Below, piece after piece: positions 1-6,648 of a stretch of DNA of 16,671 nucleotides. The stretch comes from JACQAI01 sp035507915 (lineage in GTDB: Bacteria; Pseudomonadota; Alphaproteobacteria; Elsterales; Elsteraceae). A model generated the notes under the pieces. The model was not told where the DNA came from and made no database searches. It saw nothing but the letters and a program-made list of their open reading frames with translations. Each line of letters starts with the position of its first letter. Position 1 is the stretch's first letter. The stretch covers positions 1 to 16,671 of the forward strand of contig DATJNS010000272.1 in assembly GCA_035507915.1 (NCBI GenBank), written 5' to 3'. The translations under genes and the position numbers were made by a program.

Positions 1-2
1 GG

Positions 3-1439
3 ACCTCGCGCGACGGTGTCGAATACGCGTGGTTCAACAACGTCGAGACCAAACCGGGCATCGGCTATCCCAAGGAATGGGAGAACCAGGACAAGTGGAA
101 GGGCGGCTGGAAACGGCTGTCGAGCGGCAAGCTGCAGCCGCGCATCGGTTCGCGCTGGCGCGTTCTCGCCAACATCTTCGCCAACCCCGACCTGCCCGAG
201 ATCGACGACTACTACGAGCCGTTCACCTTCGACTACGCGCATCTGCAGACCGCCGGCCTGTCGGAGGCCGCGCCCACCGCACGGCCGCGTTCGGTGATCA
301 CCGGCCAACGCATGGAGAAGATCGAGTGGGGCCCGAACTGGGAGGAGATCCTGGGCGGCGAGTTCGCCAAACGCAGCAAGGACGCCAATTTCGAGGGCAT
401 CCAGAAGGACATCTACGGCCAGTTCGAAAACACCTTCATGATGTACCTGCCGCGGCTGTGCGAGCACTGCCTCAACCCGGCGTGCGTCGCCGCCTGTCCG
501 TCGGGCTCGATCTACAAGCGCGAGGAGGACGGCATCGTCCTGATCGACCAGGACAAGTGCCGCGGCTGGCGCATGTGCGTCAGCGCCTGTCCGTACAAGA
601 AGATCTACTACAACTGGGAAAGCGGCAAAGCCGAGAAGTGCACCTTCTGCTATCCGCGCATCGAGGCCGGCGAGCCGACCGTGTGCTCCGAGACCTGCGT
701 CGGGCGGATCCGGTATCTCGGCGTGCTGCTCTATGACGCCGACCGGATCGAGACCGCGGCAGCCGCGCCCGACGAAAAGGATCTCTACCAGGCTCAGCTC
801 GATGTGTTTCTCGATCCGCGCGACCCCGCGGTGATCGAGCAGGCGCGGCGCGACGGCGTGCCGGAGGCATGGCTCGAGGCCGCGCGCAAGTCGCCGACCT
901 ACAAGATGGCGATCGACTGGAAGATCGCGTTTCCGCTCCACCCGGAGTTCCGCACCCTGCCGATGGTGTGGTATGTGCCGCCGCTGTCGCCGATCCAGGC
1001 GCACGCCGCGACGGGTGCGGTCGGCTCGAACAACGGGATCCCGGACGTCGACTCGCTGCGTATCCCGGTGCGCTATCTCGCCAATCTGCTGACCGCCGGC
1101 GACGAAGCCCCGGTCAAGCTGGCGCTCAAGCGCATGCTGGCGATGCGCGCCTTCATGCGTGGCAGGCACGTCGATGGCGCCGCCGACGCCAGCGTGCTCG
1201 AGCCGGTCGGCCTCAGCGCCGCCCAGATCGAGGAGATGTACCGCTACCTCGCGATCGCCAACTACGAAGATCGCTTCGTCATCCCGACCACCCACCGCGA
1301 GTACGCCGAGAACGCCTTCGACCTCAAGTCGTCGTGCGGGTTCAGCTTCGGCAACGGCTGCTCGGGCGGCAATGACACCGGACTGTTCGGACTTCACAAG
1401 CACAAGCACGGCGTCAAGGCGCCGGCGGAGGTCGAGTGA
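3..1439 (+). CDS. narH: Respiratory nitrate reductase beta subunit NarH (5' truncated)
   Basis: This is the iron-sulfur electron-transfer subunit of the membrane-bound nitrate reductase NarGHI. It passes electrons from the NarI hemes to the molybdenum subunit NarG on the cytoplasmic face. The frame is open from base 3, and the window starts at a T-S-R-D-G-V-E-Y segment that lies about 30 residues into E. coli NarH. The start codon and the first CxxCxxCxxxC cluster motif are therefore upstream. The remaining cluster motifs are present: CEHCLNPACVAACP (459 onward), CRGWRMCVSACP (558 onward, with the Trp in the second Cys position that marks the NarH 3Fe-4S site) and CTFCYPRIEAG...CSETC (639 onward). 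The family signature WYVPPLSPIQ and the C-terminal CGFSFGNGCSGG are also seen. The stop lies one base before narJ. narG is presumably just upstream. The identification is very secure. Confidence 0.98.
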   Translation, partial: TSRDGVEYAWFNNVETKPGIGYPKEWENQDKWKGGWKRLSSGKLQPRIGSRWRVLANIFANPDLPEIDDYYEPFTFDYAHLQTAGLSEAAPTARPRSVITGQRMEKIEWGPNWEEILGGEFAKRSKDANFEGIQKDIYGQFENTFMMYLPRLCEHCLNPACVAACPSGSIYKREEDGIVLIDQDKCRGWRMCVSACPYKKIYYNWESGKAEKCTFCYPRIEAGEPTVCSETCVGRIRYLGVLLYDADRIETAAAAPDEKDLYQAQLDVFLDPRDPAVIEQARRDGVPEAWLEAARKSPTYKMAIDWKIAFPLHPEFRTLPMVWYVPPLSPIQAHAATGAVGSNNGIPDVDSLRIPVRYLANLLTAGDEAPVKLALKRMLAMRAFMRGRHVDGAADASVLEPVGLSAAQIEEMYRYLAIANYEDRFVIPTTHREYAENAFDLKSSCGFSFGNGCSGGNDTGLFGLHKHKHGVKAPAEVE

Positions 1440-1440
1440 C

Positions 1441-2106
1441 ATGAAGACGTTCAAGGTCCTGTCCGCGCTGCTGAGCTACCCGGAGCCCGATCTCGTGGCG
1501 GCGCTGCCCGAGCTCACCCGCACGTTGGCCGACGAGAACCTGATCCCGCGCGCGGCGCGCCCCGGCGTCTCGACGCTGATCGAGGCATTGGCCTGCACCG
1601 ACCTCTACGACGCGCAGGAGCGCTACGTCGAGCTGTTCGACCGGACGCGATCACTGTCGTTGCATCTGTTCGAGCACGTCCACGGCGAGTCGCGCGACCG
1701 CGGCCAGGCGATGGTCGATCTCTCGACCATGTACAAGCTGCACGGGCTCGAGATCGACGCGCACGAGCTGCCAGACTATCTGCCGCTCTTCCTCGAGTTC
1801 CTGGCCGAGCTGCCCGAGCGCGCCGCCCGCTCGCTGCTGGCCGAGGCGAGCCACGTGACCGCGGCGATCGGCCGGCGCTTGGCCGACCGCGACAGTCCGT
1901 ACGCCGGCGCATTCCAGGCGCTGAGCGCGCTGGCGAAACCGGATGCCGCCGCGGTGGCGGCGTTGCTGGAGCGCCCCAGTGTCGATCCCGCCGATCTCGC
2001 GGCGCTCGATCGCGAGTGGGAGGAGAGCGCGGTCCAGTTCGTCGGCGCCGACTCGCCGGGTTGTACCAGCGCCCAGCGCAGCGTCCAATCCGCGCCCGAG
2101 AGGTGA
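1441..2106 (+). CDS. narJ: Nitrate reductase assembly chaperone NarJ
   Basis: This is a cytoplasmic private chaperone that binds apo-NarG, times molybdenum cofactor insertion and membrane docking, and is not part of the final enzyme. The product is 221 residues, close to the usual 220-240. The family core is at residues 61-94: RYVELFDRTRSLSLHLFEH, then HGESRDRGQAMVDL. The rest is helical, as expected for the TorD/NarJ fold. The ATG at 1441 starts one base after the narH stop, and a GGAGG at the end of narH serves as the ribosome binding site. The gap to narI is three bases, so the operon is tightly packed. Its C-terminus (about 190-221) is less conserved and looks disordered. Confidence 0.96.
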   Translation: MKTFKVLSALLSYPEPDLVAALPELTRTLADENLIPRAARPGVSTLIEALACTDLYDAQERYVELFDRTRSLSLHLFEHVHGESRDRGQAMVDLSTMYKLHGLEIDAHELPDYLPLFLEFLAELPERAARSLLAEASHVTAAIGRRLADRDSPYAGAFQALSALAKPDAAAVAALLERPSVDPADLAALDREWEESAVQFVGADSPGCTSAQRSVQSAPER

Positions 2107-2109
2107 GCC

Positions 2110-2823
2110 ATGCCGCCCGCCCTGCATGAAGCCCTGTTCGGCTACTACCCCTACATCGCGTTCAGCGTGTTTCTGGTCGGCAGTCTGCTGCGCTTCGATC
2201 GCGAGCAGTACACCTGGCGCAGCGGCTCGAGCCAGCTGCTGCGCCGGAGCATGCTCAAGGTCGGCAGCAACTGCTTCCACATCGGCGTGCTGCTGCTGTT
2301 CGCCGGGCATTTCGTCGGGCTCCTGACCCCGCCCGCGATCTATCACGCGCTCGGCCTCACCACCTCGGCCAAGCAGGCGATGGCGATGATCGCGGGCGGC
2401 GTGTTCGGCACCTTGTGCTTCGTCGGCTTGACGCTGCTGGTGCTGCGCCGGCTGATCGATCCGCGCATCCGCGCCACCAGCAGTCCGATGGACATCGCCA
2501 TCCTGCTGCTGATCTACGCCCAGCTGGTGCTCGGCCTCGGCACCATCCCGGCGTCGCTGCACCACCTGGACGGCGAGAACATGGTCAAGCTGGCCGACTG
2601 GGCCCAGCACGTCGTGACCCTGCGGACCGGCGCCGCCGCGTTCCTGGTCGACGTCGACTGGATCTTCAAGCTGCACATCTTCCTCGGCCTGACGATCTTC
2701 CTGGTGTTTCCGTTCAGCCGCCTGGTGCACATCTGGAGCGCGCCGGTGTGGTATCTCGGCCGGCGCTACCAGGTGGTGCGGCGGCGCGGCGGCAATGGTT
2801 TCGCGCGCGGGGCGCGGCCATGA
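2110..2823 (+). CDS. narI: Nitrate reductase gamma subunit NarI (diheme cytochrome b)
   Basis: This is the integral membrane subunit that oxidises quinol and feeds NarH through two b hemes. It is 237 residues long with five predicted membrane helices. The four heme ligands are visible at the family positions: H57 and H67 in FHIGVLLLFAGHFVG, and H189 and H207 in LHIFLGLTIFLVFPFSRLVH. These match H56, H66, H187 and H205 of E. coli NarI. The start ATG lies three bases after the narJ stop with a GAGAGG-type ribosome binding site. The stop codon overlaps the start of the next gene (ATGA), so the isomerase downstream is translationally coupled. Confidence 0.97.
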   Translation: MPPALHEALFGYYPYIAFSVFLVGSLLRFDREQYTWRSGSSQLLRRSMLKVGSNCFHIGVLLLFAGHFVGLLTPPAIYHALGLTTSAKQAMAMIAGGVFGTLCFVGLTLLVLRRLIDPRIRATSSPMDIAILLLIYAQLVLGLGTIPASLHHLDGENMVKLADWAQHVVTLRTGAAAFLVDVDWIFKLHIFLGLTIFLVFPFSRLVHIWSAPVWYLGRRYQVVRRRGGNGFARGARP

Positions 2824-3617
2824 CCCTGCGCGTCAACCAGGTCGAGATCGCCGCGGCCGCGATCGACGCCGAGGTGCAGTACCACCCGGCGGCCGATCTC
2901 GAATCGGCGCGGCGCGCCGCGGCGCGCGCCCTGGTGATCCGCGAGCTCCTGCTGCAGGATGCGGCGCGTCTCGGCATCACCGAGCCCGATTCGCCCGAGC
3001 CCGGCGAGGCCACGGTCGACGGCCTGACCCGCACGGTGCTGCTGCGCGCGCTCCGTCTGCCCGAGCCCGACGACGCCGCCTGCCGGCGCTATTACGACAA
3101 CAACCGCAAGCGTTTCAGCAGCCCCGACCTGTACGAGGGGGCGCACATCCTGTTCGCCGCCGCGCCCGACGACCCGGCGGCGCGCACCCGGGCCAAGGCC
3201 GAAGCCGAGGCGGCGCTGGCACGGCTGGCCCAGGATCCCGGCTGCTTCGAGGCGTTGGCGCGGGAGCTGTCGGCCTGCTCATCCGGCAAGGACGGCGGCC
3301 GCTTGGGCCAGGTCGCCCAGGGCGAGACCGCGCCCGAGCTCGAGACCTTCATGTTCGCGCTGGAGCCCGGGCAGATCTGCCCCCTGCCCGTGGCGACGCG
3401 CTACGGCTTCCACGTGATCCGGCTCGACCGCAAGATCGCGGGACGCGAGCTGCCGTTCGAGCTCGCCGCCGAGCGCATCGCCGCCTATCTCAGCGAGCGG
3501 TCGTGGCGCCAGGCCGCCCGCCAATACGTCCAACTGCTGGTGGGTCAGGCCAAGATCGAAGGCGTGCCGCTCGAGGCGCTCGACCTGGTCGGCGCGACCA
3601 CGCCGCTGGTGCAGTGA
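2820..3617 (+). CDS. Parvulin-type peptidyl-prolyl isomerase of the nar operon
   Basis: This is a 265-residue PpiC/NifM-like rotamase that would catalyse cis-trans isomerisation of X-Pro bonds. The N-terminal part (about 10-100) is helical and SurA-like. The parvulin domain spans about 105-205, with H109 in GAHILF, C153 in SACSSGKDGGRLG, and H198 in RYGFHVIRLDR, the expected catalytic-core positions. There is no signal peptide or lipobox, so it should be cytoplasmic, unlike SurA or PrsA. The start ATG overlaps the narI stop. A PpiC-type gene also follows narI in Pseudomonas nar operons, which suggests a role in folding or maturing NarGHI. That role is inference from position. The ATG at 2820 is preferred over upstream in-frame starts because of the ATGA coupling. 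Confidence 0.93.
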   Translation: MTLRVNQVEIAAAAIDAEVQYHPAADLESARRAAARALVIRELLLQDAARLGITEPDSPEPGEATVDGLTRTVLLRALRLPEPDDAACRRYYDNNRKRFSSPDLYEGAHILFAAAPDDPAARTRAKAEAEAALARLAQDPGCFEALARELSACSSGKDGGRLGQVAQGETAPELETFMFALEPGQICPLPVATRYGFHVIRLDRKIAGRELPFELAAERIAAYLSERSWRQAARQYVQLLVGQAKIEGVPLEALDLVGATTPLVQ

Positions 3618-3882
3618 CGCGCCATCCACCGGGGCGACGCCTCGAGGCCACTTTCGTCGAGCCGCGAGCGCAGAGTCGGCAATTGCGGTTTACCAATCTG
3701 CGTTTTCGCACTACACCATGCCGTCGATCCTCTGCGACCGGCACGAGCGCGCGCGACGCCGACCTTCGCTGGCGTCACACGCCGCCGATCGCGCGATGCG
3801 GTGAACACCGCATCAAGGCCTGGACGACAGGGGAGAACGTCTCGGAACGGCATGTGCAACCTGCGCGACCACGAGCGTCAGA
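3618..3882. other. Intergenic region between the nar operon and the cysteine-cluster gene
   Basis: This 265-bp stretch has no convincing gene on either strand. An open frame runs through it, but its composition is not protein-like. The section at about 3681-3720 is richer in A/T than its surroundings. It holds a weak sigma-70-like pair, TTTACC (3689-3694) and TACACC (3712-3717), 17 bp apart. Further down lies the perfect dyad at 3795-3814, listed separately. I see no FNR-type box here and no U-tract terminator after 3617. The region probably contains the promoter for the cysteine-cluster gene and perhaps nnrS. Confidence 0.5.
3795..3814. repeat. Perfect 20-bp inverted repeat, possible operator or hairpin
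   Basis: The sequence GATGCGGTGAACACCGCATC has two 9-base arms, exact reverse complements, separated by AA. It ends 68 bp before the start codon at 3883. As RNA it would form an 8-bp stem with a GAAC loop, but no U-run follows, so an intrinsic terminator is unlikely. Read as DNA it has the form of a binding site for a dimeric regulator. It does not match the FNR/DNR (TTGAT-N4-ATCAA) or NsrR consensus. The regulator is unknown. Confidence 0.5.
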
Positions 3883-4254
3883 ATGCCTGACGGAATCCGA
3901 CTGGACTGCAAGAAATGCCCCAGCTTCTGCTGCAAGATGGCAGGGCGGGTCGAGGTCAGTCAGCGCGACGTGCGCCGGCTCGCGCGCCATCTCGGCATCA
4001 CGGCGCGTGAATTCGCCGAGAAGCACGTCGTGGCGCGCGGCCGCGACGGCAAGGGGCGCATCAAGATCGAGTGGCAGACCTGCCAGTTCCTCGGCGAGGA
4101 TCACTCCTGCACGGTCTACGCGGCGCGTCCCAACGATTGCCGCGGCTATGTCTGCTGGGACCAGCCCGACAAGACGGTCTACGAGTTCGCCAGCCAGACG
4201 CAATTGCCGATCGCCAGGCTGCGGAGGCTCGAGCGCCTCGGCCGCAACGGCTAG
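3883..4254 (+). CDS. YkgJ-family cysteine cluster protein
   Basis: This is a 123-residue soluble protein with eight cysteines at 9, 12, 16, 17, 67, 76, 86 and 91. The opening CKKCPSFCC and the later C-x8-C-x9-C-x4-C pattern fit the YkgJ (UPF0153, CxxCxxCC) family. Members of this family probably bind zinc or an iron-sulfur cluster, and their biochemical function is unknown. There is no signal peptide or membrane segment. The ATG at 3883 is the first usable start but has only a weak ribosome binding site. nnrS follows 21 bp after the stop, so the two are likely co-transcribed. That context hints at a link to nitrogen-oxide metabolism, but this is inference only. Confidence 0.82.
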   Translation: MPDGIRLDCKKCPSFCCKMAGRVEVSQRDVRRLARHLGITAREFAEKHVVARGRDGKGRIKIEWQTCQFLGEDHSCTVYAARPNDCRGYVCWDQPDKTVYEFASQTQLPIARLRRLERLGRNG

Positions 4255-4275
4255 TCGATCCCCCGCGGTGCGCCG

Positions 4276-5457
4276 ATGAGCGTGTCGCCGCACCGATTCG
4301 CGTTGTTCGACTACGGGTTCCGGCCGTTCTTCCTGCTCGCCGCGCTCTATGCCGCGCTCGCCGTGCCGGCCTGGCTCCTGCTGATGAACGGCGTCGTTCT
4401 GCTGCCCACCGCGCTGACGGCGCTACAGTGGCACGCCCACGAGATGATATTCGGCTTCACGCTGGCCGGCATCACGGGCTTCTATCTGACCGCGGTGCCG
4501 AACTGGACCGGCGCCGCCCCGGTGCGCGGCAAGCGGCTCGGGCTCTTGGTCGCGCTGTGGCTCGTCGCGCGCGTCGCGACCTGGTGCTCCGCCGCGCTGT
4601 CGCCGCCGCTGGTCGCGGTCGCCGACCTCGCCCTGCTGCCGGTGCTCGCCGTCTTCGTGCTGCCGGCGCTGGTCGCCGCCAAGCAGCGGCGCAACCTGAT
4701 CTTCCTCGTGATTCCGCTGGCGCTCGAGATCGCCATCCTGCTGGTCCAGCTCGACGCGCTCGGCTGGACCGACGACACCGCCTGGACGGGCCTGCAGCTC
4801 GGCATCGACCTCGCGGCGCTCCTCATCACGGTGATCGGCGGCCGCATCGTGCCGACCTTCACGGCCAGCGCGCTGCGCGCGCGCGGCGAGACGCGGCTGC
4901 CGCGCAGCGCGCCGGCGCTCGATCGGCTCGCCATCCTGTCGGTGCTGGCCGTGCTGATCGCCGACCTGCTCGACCTGCCCACCGTGGTCGGCGTCGCCGC
5001 GCTGGCCGCCGCGGCGCTCAACCTCGCGCGCCTCGACGGCTGGCGCACCGCCCGCACGGTCGACACGCCCCTGCTCTGGGTGCTGCATCTCGGCTACGGC
5101 TGGCTGATCGTCGGATTCGCGCTCAAGGGGGTCGCCGGGCTGACCGACGTGGTGCCGGCCAACGCCGCCCTGCACGCGCTGACGGTGGGCGCGATCGGCA
5201 CCATGATGCTCGCCGTGATGTCGCGCGCGGCGCTCGGCCACACCGGCCGGCCGCTGGCGGCGCATCCCGTCGTCGTCGCCAGCTACGCGATGATCAGCCT
5301 GGCGGCGCTGCTCCGCATCATGGCCCCGTTGGTGCCGTCTGCCTATCCCGCCCTGATCGCGACCTCGGGCGCGGTGTGGACGCTCGCGTTCGTCCAGTTC
5401 CTGATCATCTACGCGCCGATCCTGATCCGCCCGCGCGTCGACGGCAAACCGGGCTGA
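4276..5457 (+). CDS. nnrS: NnrS family multi-pass membrane protein
   Basis: This is a 393-residue integral membrane protein with about twelve hydrophobic helices, the usual length for NnrS. The family signatures are FDYGFRPFFLLAALYA at the N-terminus, WHAHEMIFGFTLAGITGFYL at 52-71 (conserved His53 and His55), and the P-N-W-T-G turn. NnrS is a heme- and copper-containing membrane protein found with nitrite and NO reductase genes. It is linked to resistance to NO and to protection from iron-nitrosyl damage, but its exact reaction is not settled. The ATG at 4276 follows the preceding stop by 21 bp, with a poor ribosome binding site. Its stop lies inside a palindrome shared with the convergent gene. 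No norCB or nirK/nirS is in the window. Confidence 0.93.
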   Translation: MSVSPHRFALFDYGFRPFFLLAALYAALAVPAWLLLMNGVVLLPTALTALQWHAHEMIFGFTLAGITGFYLTAVPNWTGAAPVRGKRLGLLVALWLVARVATWCSAALSPPLVAVADLALLPVLAVFVLPALVAAKQRRNLIFLVIPLALEIAILLVQLDALGWTDDTAWTGLQLGIDLAALLITVIGGRIVPTFTASALRARGETRLPRSAPALDRLAILSVLAVLIADLLDLPTVVGVAALAAAALNLARLDGWRTARTVDTPLLWVLHLGYGWLIVGFALKGVAGLTDVVPANAALHALTVGAIGTMMLAVMSRAALGHTGRPLAAHPVVVASYAMISLAALLRIMAPLVPSAYPALIATSGAVWTLAFVQFLIIYAPILIRPRVDGKPG

Positions 5458-5473
5458 GCCGGCCGCGGCTCAG
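5454..5473. terminator. Symmetric stem-loop between convergent genes, candidate bidirectional terminator
   Basis: An 8-bp perfect stem, CTGAGCCG (5454-5461) and CGGCTCAG (5466-5473), encloses the four-base loop GCCG. The nnrS stop TGA (5455-5457) lies in the left arm, and the stop of the minus-strand DUF2189 gene (5470-5472) lies in the right arm. Being symmetric, it would fold in both transcripts. Neither side has a U-run, so termination efficiency is uncertain. Confidence 0.5.
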
Positions 5474-6246
5474 GCGCGGGCCGGAACCAGGTCGCGATAG
5501 GCGTGCCAGGTTGCATGCCCGATCAGCGGCAGGGCGACGATCAAGCCGAGGAAGAAGGTCACGATGCCGAGGGCCGTGATCAGCACGATCAGGGCGGCCC
5601 AGCCCGCCATCACGCGCGGGTTGGTGGTGCACGCCTTCCAGCTCGTGATGATGGCGGTCACGACGTCGGTCTCGCGGTCGACCAGCATGGGCAGGCTGAT
5701 CGCGCTGATCATGAAGACGAACCCGGCGAGCGCCGCGCCGACCGCGTTGCTGATGATCAGAAACGGCAGGTTGCCGGCGTCGAACAGGACGGCGGTGAAG
5801 AAGCCGGCGAGCGGCGGCGGATTGAGGCCGAAGAACAGCGCGAAGACGAGCAGCGCCAACCGCACCCAGGCGAGCAGGAAGAGCATCAGGAGCAGCGCCA
5901 TCAAGGCGATCTGCGTCGGATTCCGCCGGAACGCATCGAGCGCCATCAGGATGTTGACCGGCTCGCCGGTCTCGTGCCGGCGGCTGATCTCGTAGAGCCC
6001 GACCGCGATCAGCGGCGCCACGAACATGAACCCGCCGAGCAGCGGCAGCATCGCGGCGTAGCGGCCGTCGAGGAACACGAGCACCGCCAGCACGTAGCTC
6101 GCGAACGCGCTGAGCAGGCCGGGCGCGAGGCTGGCGGCCGGGCTGCGGCCGATGTCGGCCCAGGCCGCGCTGAGCCACCGCCCGGTCGGATCGGCCGTCA
6201 ACCGGTTCACCGTGATGGGTCCGTCCTCGATCGCTTCGGCAGCCAC
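5470..6246 (-). CDS. DUF2189 domain-containing integral membrane protein
   Basis: This is a 258-residue protein with six or more hydrophobic helices, at roughly 41-60, 65-85, 113-140, 145-180, 212-232 and 229-246. Family-like features are the segment SLPMLVDRETD at about 184-194 and the ending PLIGHATWHAYRDLV. DUF2189 has no assigned function. Such genes recur near cbb3 oxidase and denitrification genes in alpha- and betaproteobacteria. The start is GTG at 6246, six bases after a GGGAAGGGG ribosome binding site. It lies 55 bp downstream of a small membrane gene on the same strand and is convergent with nnrS. The minus-strand pair shares the control region with ccoN, so low-oxygen induction is plausible. 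Confidence 0.85.
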   Translation of the reverse strand: MAAEAIEDGPITVNRLTADPTGRWLSAAWADIGRSPAASLAPGLLSAFASYVLAVLVFLDGRYAAMLPLLGGFMFVAPLIAVGLYEISRRHETGEPVNILMALDAFRRNPTQIALMALLLMLFLLAWVRLALLVFALFFGLNPPPLAGFFTAVLFDAGNLPFLIISNAVGAALAGFVFMISAISLPMLVDRETDVVTAIITSWKACTTNPRVMAGWAALIVLITALGIVTFFLGLIVALPLIGHATWHAYRDLVPARA

Positions 6247-6269
6247 GTCGATCCCCTTCCCGGCTCTGT

Positions 6270-6291
6270 TCTATGTCGCCTCTATGTCGCC
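6270..6291. repeat. Tandem 11-bp direct repeat in the leader of the DUF2189 gene
   Basis: TCTATGTCGCC occurs twice head to tail (6270-6280 and 6281-6291), and GTTCTA flanks it on both sides (6268-6273 and 6294-6299). It sits just upstream of the ribosome binding site of the DUF2189 gene, in the gap after the small membrane gene. It may be a simple duplication. No binding protein is suggested by the sequence. Confidence 0.6.
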
Positions 6292-6301
6292 GTGTTCTAC
6301 T

Positions 6302-6514
6302 TCAAGGCAAATATCGTCTGGCGTACCGCGCGCCGACGAACAGGCTGAACCCGGCGAGCATCAGGCCGGCGAAATAGGTGTAGTCGTCCACGGCGCCGCT
6401 CGCGAGCACCAACCCGAGCAGGAACAATACCGCCATCGCGATACCGAACAGCAGAGGCAGCGCCGCTCGCGCCCCGGTTTCGGCGCCGGTGGCCGGATGA
6501 GCCGAGTTGGCCAT
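6302..6514 (-). CDS. Small two-helix membrane protein, function unknown
   Basis: This is a 70-residue protein with a short polar N-terminus rich in Ala and Gly. It has two hydrophobic segments, about residues 19-39 and 47-64, joined by a short acidic turn (AVDDYTY), and a basic tail, GARYARRYLP. The basic C-terminus predicts that both ends face the cytoplasm. The ATG at 6514 is preceded by a good GAGGGAG ribosome binding site, which supports a real gene. It is divergent from ccoN and probably forms a unit with the DUF2189 gene. I do not recognise a named family. It is too short for a CcoS or CcoQ and lacks their motifs. Confidence 0.7.
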   Translation of the reverse strand: MANSAHPATGAETGARAALPLLFGIAMAVLFLLGLVLASGAVDDYTYFAGLMLAGFSLFVGARYARRYLP

Positions 6515-6573
6515 TGTGTTCGCTCCCTCGCCCGCAGATCCGCCAAGCTAACAGGCCGCCTCGCGCCCGGGAT

Positions 6574-6587
6574 TTGATCCAAATCAA
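6574..6587. promoter_or_regulatory. FNR/ANR/FixK-type box upstream of ccoN, possibly bidirectional
   Basis: TTGATCCAAATCAA is an exact match to the consensus TTGAT-N4-ATCAA. Its centre lies 68 bp before the ccoN start and 66 bp before the minus-strand small membrane gene. If it acts at -41.5, transcription of ccoN would start near 6622, and a weak -10 (TTATGC, 6612-6617) fits. In the other direction a start near 6537-6539 with TAGCTT (6544-6549) as -10 is possible. FNR-family control of ccoNOQP under low oxygen is well established. Control of the minus-strand genes is inference. A relative such as FixK or DNR could be the actual regulator. Confidence 0.9.
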
Positions 6588-6648
6588 ATAACCCCTGCCG
6601 GAAATCTGGCGTTATGCCGCGCGCGTCATCCCGAGGCGAGGAGCGATC

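Noticed and set aside
1651..2730. A 359-codon minus-strand open frame across narJ and narI
   Set aside because: The product is rich in Gln, Arg, Glu and His with no hydrophobic core or family motif. It spans two real genes and their junction, so it is an antisense shadow.
2795..4279. A 494-codon plus-strand frame spanning the isomerase gene, the gap and the YkgJ-like gene
   Set aside because: It is out of frame with both supported genes and reads as Arg/Ala/Pro-rich low-complexity sequence. The open frame in the gap is not evidence of a gene.
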